NCBI RefSeq assembly: GCF_014384765.1
Contig: NZ_JACRSP010000002.1
Coordinates: 620,001 to 684,000 of the forward strand
From: Feifania hominis
Lineage (GTDB): Bacteria; Bacillota; Clostridia; Oscillospirales; Feifaniaceae
Length of the DNA stretch: 64,000 nucleotides
Direction of reading: 5' to 3'
Position numbers and translations under genes: made by a program. Position 1 is the first letter of the stretch. Each line of letters begins with the position of its first letter. A model generated the notes under the pieces. That model had not been told where the DNA came from. It searched no databases and saw only the letters and a list, made by a program, of their open reading frames with translations. Positions 23,745 through 31,840 of this stretch are shown one piece after another.

Positions 23745-25082
23745 TTGTTTTCGATACCGGACGGCGTGCGGCAGGTGCTCGGGCGGCTCACCGGCCTCGG
23801 ATTTGAGGCCCATCTTGTCGGCGGCTGTGTGCGCGATCTGCTCATGGGGCGTGAGCCGCACGACTTTGACGTGGCGACCAGCGCCCTGCCCGAACAGGTC
23901 AAATGTGCGCTGTGCGGCCTGCGGGTGATCGAGACCGGCCTGCGCCACGGCACCGTCACGGCGCTCGCCGGCGGGCAGGCCGTCGAGGTCACGACCTACC
24001 GCGTCGACGGCGGCTACTCCGACGGCCGCCACCCTGACTCGGTGCGCTTCACCGACGAACTCACGCAGGACCTCGCCCGGCGGGATTTCACCGTCAACGC
24101 CATGGCCCTCTCCCCGAAGGGGGAGCTTGTCGATCCGTTCGGGGGGCGGGACGATCTCGGCCGCCGGCTGCTGCGCGCGGTGGGCGAGCCCGCCCACCGC
24201 TTTGAGGAGGACGCACTGCGCATTCTGCGCGCGCTGCGCTTTGGCTCGGTTCTCGGCTTTGCCATTGAGGCTGACACAGCCCGCGCCGTGCATGAGTGCC
24301 GCGCGCTTCTCGAGCGTGTGTCGGCCGAACGGATCGCCGCGGAGCTTGTGCGGCTTCTCTGCGGGCAGGATGCCCGGGAGATCCTGCTCGAGTACCCCGA
24401 CGTGCTCGGGGTGTTTGTGCCGGAACTTCTGCCCATGGTCGGGTTTGAGCAGCGCTCCAAATACCACCTCTACGACGTCTACACCCACACCGTCGAGGCG
24501 CTCGCGGCAGTGCGCCCCGTCCCCGTGCTGCGGCTTTCTCTGCTGCTGCACGACGTCGGAAAGCCCGAAACTTTCACTCTCGGCCGCGACGGAGCAGGCC
24601 ACTTCTACGGCCACGCGCTGCGCGGCAGCGAGATGGCGCGTGACATACTGCGCCGCCTGCGCTTTGACAACGAGACCGTTGACACCGTGTGCGAGCTGAT
24701 TCTCTCCCACGACATTCCCATCGAGCGCTCCGAGCGCGCGGTGCGCCGGTGGCTCGGGCGGCTCGGCGAGAAGCGGCTTCGGCTTCTGCTGGAAGTCAAG
24801 CGCGCCGACAATGCCGCCCATGCGCCCGGCGTCTCGAGCCGCGCCCAGCAGCTCGACGAGGTCGAGTCGATTCTCGCGCGCGTACTCGAGCAGGGGGCCT
24901 GTTTTTGCCTGCGGGATCTCGCCGTGAAAGGTGGCGATCTGATCGCCCTCGGCATACCGCCCGGCCCCGGGCTCGGCGCGCTGCTGCAGAAACTGCTCGA
25001 CGCCGTCATCGAGGGCCGCTGTCAAAACGAGCGGGATGTACTGCTCGGCTATGCGGAAGAGCTTCGCTCACAGACGCCGTGA
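23745..25082 (+). CDS. cca: CCA tRNA nucleotidyltransferase / poly(A) polymerase family with HD domain
   Basis: 445 residues. It adds or repairs the 3' CCA of tRNA. The nucleotidyltransferase motif LVGGCVRDLLMG followed by HDFDVAT gives the metal-binding Asp pair; ARRDFTVNAMA and the RFEEDALRILRALRF template-binding segment follow; the C-terminal part holds an HD motif (LLLHDVGKPE). A TTG at 23745 is chosen because GAGAGGGGGCGG lies just before it and it gives the usual N-terminus; the upstream in-frame reading crosses the leader hairpin. Single gene, with a terminator after it. Confidence 0.93.
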   Translation: MFSIPDGVRQVLGRLTGLGFEAHLVGGCVRDLLMGREPHDFDVATSALPEQVKCALCGLRVIETGLRHGTVTALAGGQAVEVTTYRVDGGYSDGRHPDSVRFTDELTQDLARRDFTVNAMALSPKGELVDPFGGRDDLGRRLLRAVGEPAHRFEEDALRILRALRFGSVLGFAIEADTARAVHECRALLERVSAERIAAELVRLLCGQDAREILLEYPDVLGVFVPELLPMVGFEQRSKYHLYDVYTHTVEALAAVRPVPVLRLSLLLHDVGKPETFTLGRDGAGHFYGHALRGSEMARDILRRLRFDNETVDTVCELILSHDIPIERSERAVRRWLGRLGEKRLRLLLEVKRADNAAHAPGVSSRAQQLDEVESILARVLEQGACFCLRDLAVKGGDLIALGIPPGPGLGALLQKLLDAVIEGRCQNERDVLLGYAEELRSQTP

Positions 25083-25099
25083 GCCCCACACCACACGAC

Positions 25100-25126
25100 A
25101 GAGGCCGGGACAGTGTCCCGGCCTCT
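25100..25126. terminator. Terminator between cca and the convergent radical SAM gene
   Basis: GAGGCCGGGACA and TGTCCCGGCCTC around a single central G. The T-run is interrupted (TTCTCTGCTTTT). Confidence 0.7.
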
Positions 25127-25135
25127 TCTCTGCTT

Positions 25136-26041
25136 TTAAAACAGCCGCCCCTGACGGGTGTCGCGGCGCTCCATCTCGTCGCGCAGAAACTGGAGCACCC
25201 TCTTTTTGTCGGCGCTCCACAGCGGCGCGAGCAGCAGCCTCTTCGGCCCGTCGCCGGTGAGGCGGTGGATGACGATGTCCGGCCGCAGCCGCTCGATGCA
25301 GCCGCAGAGAAGCTCCGCATACCGCTCGGGCGTGAGCGTCTCAACTTCCCCGCGCTGCCAGAGGTCGGCAAGGTCGCTGCCCTCGAGCACATGCAGAAGC
25401 TGCAGCTTCACTCCGCCGACCGGCAGGGCGTTCAAATGCCCGATCGTATGGCTGAGCTCGCGCTCCCCCTCGCCCGGCAGGCCGATGATCACATGGGCCA
25501 CCACCTCGAGCCCCGCCGCCGCGAGGCGGCGTACCGCATCGTCGAAGCAGGGCAGCTCATATCCCCGCCGGATGCGCTTCGCCGTCGCCTCGTCCGCCGT
25601 CTGCAGACCGAGCTCTACCGTCACCGGCTTTTCCCGGTTGAGCTGCGCGAGAAGCGCCACGGTCTCATCGGGCAGACAATCGGGCCGGGTCGCGACCGAG
25701 AGCGCGGCGACGCCAGGCTGGGCGAGCGCCTCGGTGAAGAGAGCGCGCAGCCGCTCCACCGGCGCGTAAGTGTTGGTGTAGGACTGAAAGTAGGCCATAT
25801 AGGCCCCCTCGCGGCTCTTGCGCGCGACAAGCTTCTTTGCCTGCTCAATCTGGGCCGCCACGCCGAGCGCGGCGGGCGCGGCAAACTCGCCCGAGCCGCC
25901 CGCGCTGCAGAAGAGGCACCCCCGCGTTCCCAGTGTGCCGTCGCGGTTCGGGCAGGTCATGCCCCCGTCGAGCGCGAGCTTGTAGAGCCGGCAGCCGTAG
26001 CGCTCAAGGCAGTGCTGCCGAAAGGAACGATAGCGCTCCAT
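25136..26041 (-). CDS. Radical SAM protein of the TIGR01212/YhcC family
   Basis: 301 residues. The iron-sulfur site is the family form CPNRDGTLGTRGCLFC (C-X11-C-X2-C), followed by the YFQSYTNTYAP stretch and VIIGLPGEGERE. YhcC-like proteins are radical SAM enzymes of uncertain substrate. It lies 45 bp after the 4-hydroxybutyrate dehydrogenase gene, separated from it by a hairpin terminator. Confidence 0.93.
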   Translation of the reverse strand: MERYRSFRQHCLERYGCRLYKLALDGGMTCPNRDGTLGTRGCLFCSAGGSGEFAAPAALGVAAQIEQAKKLVARKSREGAYMAYFQSYTNTYAPVERLRALFTEALAQPGVAALSVATRPDCLPDETVALLAQLNREKPVTVELGLQTADEATAKRIRRGYELPCFDDAVRRLAAAGLEVVAHVIIGLPGEGERELSHTIGHLNALPVGGVKLQLLHVLEGSDLADLWQRGEVETLTPERYAELLCGCIERLRPDIVIHRLTGDGPKRLLLAPLWSADKKRVLQFLRDEMERRDTRQGRLF

Positions 26042-26054
26042 GCGTCCTCCAAAA

Positions 26055-26079
26055 AGAACCCCCGACCGGCGGGGGTTCT
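26055..26079 (-). terminator. Terminator after 4-hydroxybutyrate dehydrogenase
   Basis: AGAACCCCC/GGGGGTTCT with a 7-base loop and TTTTT on the minus strand, just after the stop at 26087. Confidence 0.8.
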
Positions 26080-26086
26080 CACTGTT

Positions 26087-27202
26087 TTAATAGAGTTTGC
26101 GGTAAATGTCGGCGATCTCTTCCTCGCTCAGGGGCACGAAATTGTTGACAAGCAGCCTCTGCTGGCCCTCGATGACGCTCTTTGCAAAGCGCTCGATCTC
26201 CTCCGGCTTCATGCCGTAGTCGCGCAGCTTGTGCTTTTCAATGAGCCGGCCGAGCAGCGCGTCGAGCTGGTCGAACGCCTCGCCGGGCGCGCAGCCGAGA
26301 AGCCCTGAGAGCCGCTCTTTGAGGGCGACAAGCTTGCCCGCGTCGTGTTTCTGCTCGTAGCGCTTGAGCACTGCGCAGAAGAACTGGTAGTTGCTCTCGC
26401 CGTGGGCGACATGGTAGGTTCCGCCGAGCGGATAGCTCATGGCGTGAACCGCGCCCGTACCGCTGTTGCCAAAGGAGATGCCGCCGAAATTCGAGGCGAT
26501 GAGCACATCCTCCTCAATCTCGGGGCGGATGCCCTCGCCCTCGGCGAGCAGCCTCTGGTAGGCTTTCAAAATGATGTCGATGGAGCGCTCGGCAAACATC
26601 TCATTGTAGACGCTCGCACGCGGAGAGAGATAGCTCTCGACCGAGTGAACCAGCGCATCGATGGAGCTGTAGAGAAAGAACTTCATCGGCAGCGTCGAAA
26701 TCAGCTCGGGGATGAGCACCGCATAGTCCGGCGTGAGCTCGGGGTTTGCAATGCCCATCTTGGTGTGGCGCGACAGCAGCGCGAAAATGGAGACATTGGT
26801 CACCTCGCTGCCCGTGCCGCAGGTTGTGGGCACGATGATAAGCTCTTTCTGCTTGACGATGCGCGCCGGGTCGTCGAAGAGCTCGGTCAGGTGCTCAAAG
26901 GGTTTGAGCGCCAGCACCTTTGCAATGTCGATGACCGTGCCGCCGCCGACGGCGATCACCCGGTCATAGCGGCGCGCCGACACGTCGCGCGCAATGGCGT
27001 CGGTCATCTCATCGGTCGGCTCGCCCGCGCCGTACTTCTCCTGAAAGACCACCTGGCAGGGCAGTTTCAGCTTCTCCATAAAGGGCTTGTAGATGAACTC
27101 CTGCGTCAGGATCAGATCGTGTTCGCCGAGGGAAAACTCCCGCGCGAACTCGTCAAAGTGGGCAAATTTGTGAATTTCCGTCTTGAGTAAAAACTGTCTC
27201 AT
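26087..27202 (-). CDS. 4hbd: 4-Hydroxybutyrate dehydrogenase (iron-containing alcohol dehydrogenase)
   Basis: 371 residues, the length of the clostridial enzyme, which reduces succinate semialdehyde to 4-hydroxybutyrate with NADH during succinate or amino-acid fermentation. It shares with the C. kluyveri type the stretches ILTQEFIYKPFMEK, VFQEKYGAGEP, AVGGGTVIDIAK, VPTTCGTGSEVTN and the C-terminal SVIEGQQRLLVNN. Metal ligands of the family are seen in SVESYLSP, AVHAMSYPLGGTYHVAHGE. The ATG at 27202 follows GAGGAGT. The rest of the pathway (CoA transferases, dehydratase) is not in the window. Confidence 0.9.
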   Translation of the reverse strand: MRQFLLKTEIHKFAHFDEFAREFSLGEHDLILTQEFIYKPFMEKLKLPCQVVFQEKYGAGEPTDEMTDAIARDVSARRYDRVIAVGGGTVIDIAKVLALKPFEHLTELFDDPARIVKQKELIIVPTTCGTGSEVTNVSIFALLSRHTKMGIANPELTPDYAVLIPELISTLPMKFFLYSSIDALVHSVESYLSPRASVYNEMFAERSIDIILKAYQRLLAEGEGIRPEIEEDVLIASNFGGISFGNSGTGAVHAMSYPLGGTYHVAHGESNYQFFCAVLKRYEQKHDAGKLVALKERLSGLLGCAPGEAFDQLDALLGRLIEKHKLRDYGMKPEEIERFAKSVIEGQQRLLVNNFVPLSEEEIADIYRKLY

Positions 27203-27250
27203 TGGTACTCCTCTTTTCCAGTGGCGCCGCGCGCCGTTCGTTTTAAGTAC

Positions 27251-27279
27251 AATGTACCACTTTTTTTGCCCGCTGTCAC
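27251..27279 (-). promoter_or_regulatory. Promoter of 4-hydroxybutyrate dehydrogenase
   Basis: Minus-strand GTGACA (27279-27274) and TACATT (27256-27251) with a 17-bp spacer, about 50 bp before the start. Confidence 0.6.
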
Positions 27280-27292
27280 GCCCCGGGCGCGC

Positions 27293-27330
27293 AAAACCGG
27301 GGCGCGCCCATGCAGGTTGCCCCGGTTTTT
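27293..27330 (-). terminator. Terminator after deoB
   Basis: AAAACCGGGGC and GCCCCGGTTTT arms around a 15-base loop, usable on both strands, 13 bases beyond the deoB stop. Confidence 0.7.
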
Positions 27331-27342
27331 GATTGATTGTAT

Positions 27343-28518
27343 TTACTTTGATACAATATCGTGCAGAAAGCTCGTTCCCGTCCCGAGCCCGTCGAGGCCG
27401 AACGCGTCGAGAACCGTCTCTGCGAGGTCGGCGAAAGAGGCGCGTGTGCCGATATCCGCCCCGGCGCGCACCGTGGGGCCCGCCGCGAGCAGCGGCACAT
27501 ATTCGCGCGAGTGGTCCGTGCTCGGCGTGGAGGGGTCGCAGCCATGGTCGGCCGTGACAAAGAGCAGATCTCCCCCGCGCATGCCGCCGAGAAAGGCCGG
27601 CAGCCACCGGTCAAACTCCATGACGGCCGCAGCGTAGCCCGCCGCGTCGTTTCGGTGGCCGTAGAGCATGTCAAAGTCGACGAGGTTGACAAAGCAGAGC
27701 CCTGTAAAGTCCCTCCTCTGGCAGTCGAGCGTGCGCGCCATGCCGTCGGCGTTGCCCGTTGTGCGCAGGCTCTCCCCGACGCCGACGCCCGCAAAGATGT
27801 CGCCGATCTTGCCCACGCCGATCACATCGTACCCGGCGCCGGTGAGCCGGTCGAGCATGGTGGGGCCCGTCGGGGGCAGAGAATAGTCGTGGCGGTTCGC
27901 CGTGCGGGTGTAGCGCGGATACTCGCCCACAAAGGGGCGCGCGATCACCCGGCTGACGGCGAGCGGCCCCGTGAGCAGCCCGCGCGCCGTCTCGCAGGCG
28001 GCGTAGAGCTCGGGCAGCGGCACCACCGCCTCGTGGGCCGCGATCTGAAAGACGCTGTCGGCCGAGGTGTAGACGATGAGTTTTCCCGTCGCCTCGTGCT
28101 CGCGGCCGTAGTCGAGAAGAAGCTGTGTGCCCGAATAGGGGCGGTTGCAGAGCGTCCCTCTGCCGGTTGCCTGTTCCAGGCGGTCGATGAAATCCTGCGG
28201 GAAGCCGCCGGGAAACGTGGGCGGCGCACTCTCGGAAATCAGTCCCGCGAGCTCCCAGTGGCCGGTGGTGGTGTCCTTGGCGGCGGAGCGCTCCGCCATG
28301 CGGCCGAATGCGCCCCGGGGCGCACGGACCGCACGGGCGTGGTCCGTACCCGCAATGTTGAATAAACCGAGCGACGCGAGTGTGGGCGCGCAGAAGCCCG
28401 ACTGTGCCGCGACGGCGCGCAGCGTGTCGCTGCCCGCGTCGCCGAAGCGGCCGGCATCCGGCAGCGCGCCAATGCCGAAGCTGTCCATCACAATGACAAA
28501 GACCCGCCGCACGCTCAT
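27343..28518 (-). CDS. deoB: Phosphopentomutase
   Basis: 391 residues, full length. It interconverts ribose/deoxyribose 1- and 5-phosphates in nucleoside salvage. It is of the alkaline-phosphatase fold, with metal motifs VMDSFGIGALPD at the N-terminus, the phospho-acceptor region KDTTTGHWE, VDFDMLYGHRND and FVTADHGCDP followed by DHSREYVPLL. It overlaps deoD by 4 bp (ATGA), matching the pathway order of phosphorolysis and then isomerisation. Confidence 0.97.
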   Translation of the reverse strand: MSVRRVFVIVMDSFGIGALPDAGRFGDAGSDTLRAVAAQSGFCAPTLASLGLFNIAGTDHARAVRAPRGAFGRMAERSAAKDTTTGHWELAGLISESAPPTFPGGFPQDFIDRLEQATGRGTLCNRPYSGTQLLLDYGREHEATGKLIVYTSADSVFQIAAHEAVVPLPELYAACETARGLLTGPLAVSRVIARPFVGEYPRYTRTANRHDYSLPPTGPTMLDRLTGAGYDVIGVGKIGDIFAGVGVGESLRTTGNADGMARTLDCQRRDFTGLCFVNLVDFDMLYGHRNDAAGYAAAVMEFDRWLPAFLGGMRGGDLLFVTADHGCDPSTPSTDHSREYVPLLAAGPTVRAGADIGTRASFADLAETVLDAFGLDGLGTGTSFLHDIVSK

Positions 28519-29231
28519 CGTTTGATCGCCGCCTCCAGCGCGATGCGCATCATCTGGGTGAAGCTGCGCTCGCGCTCCTCGCTCGGCAGCGACTCGCCCT
28601 CGAGCGGCCGGTCTGAGATGGTACAGAGGGCGAGCGCCCTCTTCCCGGCGCGCGCGGCGTTCGCGTACAGGGCCGCCGACTCCATCTCAACGGCGAGCGT
28701 TCCCACCCGCCGCCATGTTTCGAGGCCCGCCGCATCGTCGTAAAACTTGTCCGAGCAGAGCAGGCTGCCGACGACGAGCTCGACATTCTGCTCCCGCGCG
28801 GCCGTCACCGCCCGCTCGAGCAATGTGTATGAGGCCGCCGGGGCAAAGGTGCCGGGCAGACCGAACTGGTCGCTGTAGTGCGAGTCGGTGCAGACCGCGA
28901 GCCCCGCGACGATATCGCGCAGCTTCAAATCGGGGTGAATGGCCCCGGCCGAGCCGATGCGGATGATGTTCTCCACCTGGTAGAAGTGGAACAGCTCATA
29001 GGAGTAGATGCCCATGGACGGGCATCCCATCCCGCTGCCCATCACCGAGAGTGGCACGCCGCGGTAGACGCCCGTGTAGCCGAGCATGCCGCGCACCGAA
29101 GTGACAAGCTGCGGCTCGTCGAGAAAGCGCTCGGCGATGAATTTAGCGCGCAGCGGGTCGCCGGGCATGAGCACCGTCGGGGCGAACGCGCCCTCCGGCG
29201 CGCCGATGTGGGGTGTCGGAACCTGTGACAT
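28515..29231 (-). CDS. deoD: Purine-nucleoside phosphorylase, DeoD type
   Basis: 238 residues, typical for the hexameric DeoD enzymes. Motifs: VLMPGDPLRAKFIA, GMGCPSMGIYSYEL, IRIGSAGAI, and the base/ribose site VEMESAALY with the catalytic Asp in ISDRP. The ATG at 29231 follows GGAGGGATTGCA; upstream extension has no support. It is coupled to deoB and lies 22 bp after the exonuclease gene, so one transcript may cover nucleic-acid trimming and nucleoside salvage. Confidence 0.96.
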   Translation of the reverse strand: MSQVPTPHIGAPEGAFAPTVLMPGDPLRAKFIAERFLDEPQLVTSVRGMLGYTGVYRGVPLSVMGSGMGCPSMGIYSYELFHFYQVENIIRIGSAGAIHPDLKLRDIVAGLAVCTDSHYSDQFGLPGTFAPAASYTLLERAVTAAREQNVELVVGSLLCSDKFYDDAAGLETWRRVGTLAVEMESAALYANAARAGKRALALCTISDRPLEGESLPSEERERSFTQMMRIALEAAIKR

Positions 29232-29253
29232 TGCAATCCCTCCTGGTTTCATT

Positions 29254-30189
29254 CTACTGCCGGGGCTGCTCCGGTTTTGGTCTGTTTGCGCGGCGGGCGC
29301 GTCGTTTTTCGTCGCGGCTCGCCGCGCGGCGGTCATAGAGCGCAAGGCTCTCCTCCTGCGCGTCAAAGAGCATGGCCGTGGCGTCAAGGCAGCCGTCGGC
29401 GGTCTTTGTCATCTTGAGGCGCTCGAGAAACTCACCGTGCTCGCCGCAGCGCACCACCCGCATATAGCGCCGGCCCGGCTGGCTGAGCCAGGGGCGGCTC
29501 TCGTCGAGAAGAGCGCCGCAGTCCGGGCAGAGCATCTGGGACACCTCTTCGTGCCGCAGGGCGTCGCGCCGGGTGGCAAGGCCGGTGAGCGTCTTCATCA
29601 CGCGAAGCCCGGGCTTTGGCTCGGGGGCGATCAGGCTCTCGTACTCGGCGAGGCCCCGCGCCATGTCGAGCCGCGCCATGATCTGCGCGGTGTAGCGCGC
29701 GTCGTTGCAGGCGTCGTGAAAGGTCTTCTCCTGCTCCATGCCGAAGTACTCCAGCGCGAACTGCAGCGACTTCTGCTGACGGCCGAGGCCCGCCTGCGAG
29801 GCGAAGATGCGCTGTAAGTCAATCCAGGGGTCGAGCCAGTCGTCCGCAAGGCCGCAAAACGACAAGTGGTTTTTCAGCACCGGCACATCCTCGCCGCCCC
29901 AGGTGACAAAGCAGGCCTCCTCTCCACACCAGGCGCGAAAATCGGACACCGCCTCGTGAAAGGAGCCCCCGCGCGCGACGTCGGCGCTTCGAAGACCCGT
30001 GAGCTTTTTGACATAGGGGTGAAGCTTTTTGTGGTGAACCGGGCGGATCATCCGGTCAAACTCCGCCACCGGCTTTGCGCTCTCGTCCACCTTGACTGCA
30101 CCGATCTGGATGACCTCGTTGCCGAGCGTTCCCGGAGCCGGCTTGTTCCAGGGCTGATTCCACTCCAGATCGAACACAATGTAGTTCAT
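29254..30189 (-). CDS. DEDDh 3'-5' exonuclease (KapD/ERI-1-like) with C-terminal zinc-like extension
   Basis: 311 residues. The exonuclease domain has DLEWNQ (first D, E), the middle Asp in WIDLQRIF and FHDACNDARY (His and last Asp). The 110-residue C-terminal part contains CPDCGALLDE and a later Cys, suggesting a zinc ribbon, and a highly basic end (RDEKRRARRANRPK) likely to bind nucleic acid. KapD-like proteins act on RNA ends or influence sporulation kinase activity in bacilli. The ATG at 30189 follows GGAGAT; ATGs at 30201 and 30219 are less well placed. Confidence 0.85.
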   Translation of the reverse strand: MNYIVFDLEWNQPWNKPAPGTLGNEVIQIGAVKVDESAKPVAEFDRMIRPVHHKKLHPYVKKLTGLRSADVARGGSFHEAVSDFRAWCGEEACFVTWGGEDVPVLKNHLSFCGLADDWLDPWIDLQRIFASQAGLGRQQKSLQFALEYFGMEQEKTFHDACNDARYTAQIMARLDMARGLAEYESLIAPEPKPGLRVMKTLTGLATRRDALRHEEVSQMLCPDCGALLDESRPWLSQPGRRYMRVVRCGEHGEFLERLKMTKTADGCLDATAMLFDAQEESLALYDRRAASRDEKRRARRANRPKPEQPRQ

Positions 30190-30225
30190 CTCGATCTCCA
30201 TCTCATTTCCAAGTAACATTGCTCT

Positions 30226-30255
30226 ATTTTACACCGGCGCGTCCCTCTTTGCAAA
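30226..30255 (-). promoter_or_regulatory. Promoter of the exonuclease-deoD-deoB operon
   Basis: Minus-strand TTTGCA (30255-30250) and TAAAAT (30231-30226), spacer 18 bp. The -35 lies inside a 16-bp palindrome. Confidence 0.55.
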
Positions 30256-30259
30256 GAGG
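30244..30259. promoter_or_regulatory. Perfect 16-bp palindrome over the -35 box
   Basis: CCTCTTTGCAAAGAGG is exactly self-complementary. Placed over the -35 of the exonuclease promoter, it is a candidate repressor operator. Confidence 0.45.
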
Positions 30260-30261
30260 AG

Positions 30262-30810
30262 CTACCCACGCGAGAGCTGCTGTCTCTCAATTTCGGTGTA
30301 GCGCATGCCGCCCGCCGTGCGCTCGGAGCGCATGAGGCTCAGCGCCCGGACGGGACAGCGCAGCTTCGGCAGACCCGCGCTCCACTCCCCGGCGCCAAAG
30401 CCGGGGCGCAGCGCCACCCGCCGCCCGAGGGTCAGATGGGGCCGGTAGGCGCGGCGCTCCAGCTCAAAGCCCTCGCCGCGAAAAGCCTGGGCGAGACGCC
30501 GCTGAATGGCGAGAAGCGGTGCGCAGGGTTCGACGCCCAGCCACCAGATGTCGCCCCCGTCGCGGCGAAAGCGGCCGGCCGCACCGAACGTGAGCGGGAA
30601 GGGCGCGCCCTCCACCGACCGAAGCGCCCGGCGCGCCGCGTCGGCGCGGTCGGTCTCGCCGAGAAAGACGAGCGTCAGATGCAGATTCTCCCGCGGGGTG
30701 AAGCTGCCTGCCGCCGCACCCGCGCGCAGCCCGTCGATCGCCTGCGCGGCCGCAGTCCGGCAGTCCTCATCGAGCAGAATCGCCGCGAAGAGCCGCTCGG
30801 CGGCGCTCAA
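30262..30810 (-). CDS. thpR: RNA 2',3'-cyclic phosphodiesterase (LigT/ThpR)
   Basis: 182 residues with the two HxTx motifs of the 2H family: NLHLTLVFLG near residue 43 and RPHLTLGRR near 124. It opens 2',3'-cyclic phosphates on RNA ends. A TTG at 30810 overlaps the upstream DUF503 stop and follows GGGAG. Neighbours Cdd1-like and DUF503 are coupled upstream. Confidence 0.92.
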   Translation of the reverse strand: MSAAERLFAAILLDEDCRTAAAQAIDGLRAGAAAGSFTPRENLHLTLVFLGETDRADAARRALRSVEGAPFPLTFGAAGRFRRDGGDIWWLGVEPCAPLLAIQRRLAQAFRGEGFELERRAYRPHLTLGRRVALRPGFGAGEWSAGLPKLRCPVRALSLMRSERTAGGMRYTEIERQQLSRG

Positions 30811-31091
30811 AGCATCTCCCTCTCAGCCGAGAGAAGCTCGGCTCCCTTGGCGTTTGCCTCGGCAAAGGCCTGCGCCTGGTCGAGCACCTCGTGTACCCGC
30901 TCGGGCGTGTTTGCGATGGTGACGAGAGCGATCAAAATGCGCTGGTACTTGTCCTGCTCGCCCACCTCGGCAAAGGCGACATTGAAGCGCTTTGTCAGTT
31001 TGTCGCGCAGACTTCGGACAATCATGCGCTTGTCCTTGAGCGAGTTGCAGAAAGGTGCCACAAAATCGAGCACCAGAAAGCCGATATTCAT
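30807..31091 (-). CDS. DUF503 family protein
   Basis: 94 residues, starting MNIGFLVLDFVAPFCNSLKDKR. The SLKDKR motif and the FNVAFAEVGEQDKYQRILIALV ferredoxin-like strand pair are family marks (YlxP-like). Function unknown; in many Firmicutes it sits near translation factors. It overlaps the Cdd1-like gene by 4 bp and thpR by 4 bp. Confidence 0.92.
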   Translation of the reverse strand: MNIGFLVLDFVAPFCNSLKDKRMIVRSLRDKLTKRFNVAFAEVGEQDKYQRILIALVTIANTPERVHEVLDQAQAFAEANAKGAELLSAEREML

Positions 31092-31348
31092 CTGAGTCCA
31101 CCATCCTTCCAATTCCACCACTTGCATTTCTCCGGGTCGGGGTTCTCGGTCTCGGCAAAGTAGACCGCGCACCGGTAGACATAGAGCTGGCAGCGGTCGA
31201 TCTGCACGCCCCGGCGCAGGCAGTCGCGGCGGTAGAGTTCCTCCGGATCGGCGCCGCGCAGGGATTCAATCGTGGTATAGCCGAGGGCGATGAGATCCTT
31301 TTCGGTCTCCGGCCCCACACCCGGAATGGTTCTGAGTTCCGTCTTCAC
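31088..31348 (-). CDS. Cdd1/pathogenicity-locus family helix-hairpin-helix protein
   Basis: 86 residues from the GTG at 31348 (VKTELRTIPGVGPETEKDL). A helix-hairpin-helix IPGVGPETEKDLIALG is followed by DPEELYRRDC, QIDRCQLYVYRCAVYF and KWWNWKD, the family signature. Probable nucleic-acid-binding function; specific role unknown. AGGGG lies 12 bases upstream of the GTG; an ATG at 31375 is an alternative. It leads a coupled three-gene run with DUF503 and thpR. Confidence 0.88.
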   Translation of the reverse strand: MKTELRTIPGVGPETEKDLIALGYTTIESLRGADPEELYRRDCLRRGVQIDRCQLYVYRCAVYFAETENPDPEKCKWWNWKDGGLR

Positions 31349-31525
31349 AGTGCGGTTGCACCCCTTTTGTATCATTTTCTTGTCTGTCTTGCCGCACCCG
31401 AACGGGCGCGGGCATACGATGCCATGTCTTCGACTTCCCGCGGGGGCGAGCGTACGGCCCAAAATCAATGTTGCCAGCAGCTCTGCAGCATAAACGCCAT
31501 GAGCGCGCAATGCAAACGGTGGTGC

Positions 31526-31735
31526 GGCCATATTTTCAGCCGTCCCGCAGGGACTGTCCCGCAAGGGGCGAGAGCATGGCCTGAGTTCCATATAATAGTC
31601 ACTTTGCGGTTTATTATATCATGAGCGCGAAGCGATCATGATATAATGTGGCCATATTTTTCGGTTGCCCCGCAAGGGGCGAGAAAAATGGCCTGAATTC
31701 CATATAATAGCCGCTTTGCGGCTATTATACCACAA
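31526..31735. repeat. Two diverged copies of the structured intergenic repeat (reverse orientation)
   Basis: Copies begin at GGCCATAT at 31526 and 31650 (124 bp apart). Each holds a GGCCAT...ATGGCC arm pair around a CCCCGCAAGGGG core, the phrase GGCCTGA(A/G)TTCCATATAATAG, and a GCCGC/GCGGC-type stem; the first also has a TCATGAGCGC/GCGATCATGA stem. These are complements of the units at 46.8 kb. A more decayed stretch with similar pieces extends upstream to about 31400. No gene is seen in 31349-31829. Confidence 0.75.
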
Positions 31736-31740
31736 AGCAG

Positions 31741-31768
31741 TTGACAGGACACCCCTGTTTGATGTAGT
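31741..31768 (+). promoter_or_regulatory. Promoter of dgoA-dgoK
   Basis: TTGACA at 31741-31746 and TGTAGT at 31763-31768, 16-bp spacer. ACAGG and CCTGT (31745-31759) make an inverted repeat over the -35 side of the spacer. Confidence 0.55.
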
Positions 31769-31801
31769 CTGACACTGGAATCGATCGGATCGCAAGAAGA
31801 G

Positions 31802-31840
31802 CCTGGTGAAATGGAAAGGAGTCTTTCACATGTCACCAGG
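31802..31840 (+). promoter_or_regulatory. dgoA: CCTGGTGA...TCACCAGG inverted repeat flanking the dgoA ribosome binding site
   Basis: CCTGGTGA at 31802-31809 and its perfect complement TCACCAGG at 31833-31840 enclose the AGGAGT site and the ATG at 31830. It can act as an operator pair or as an RNA stem holding the ribosome binding site in its loop. TCACCAGG recurs in the importer leader at 33714. Confidence 0.55.

Noticed and set aside
23549..23992. N-terminal extension of the NhaC-type gene
   Set aside because: It would overlap the cca gene and its promoter on the other strand; the GTG at 23548 with GGGGG gives the usual start.
27203..27607. N-terminal extension of 4-hydroxybutyrate dehydrogenase
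   Set aside because: It would cross a terminator and the deoB coding region; the ATG at 27202 has GAGGAGT and matches the family N-terminus.
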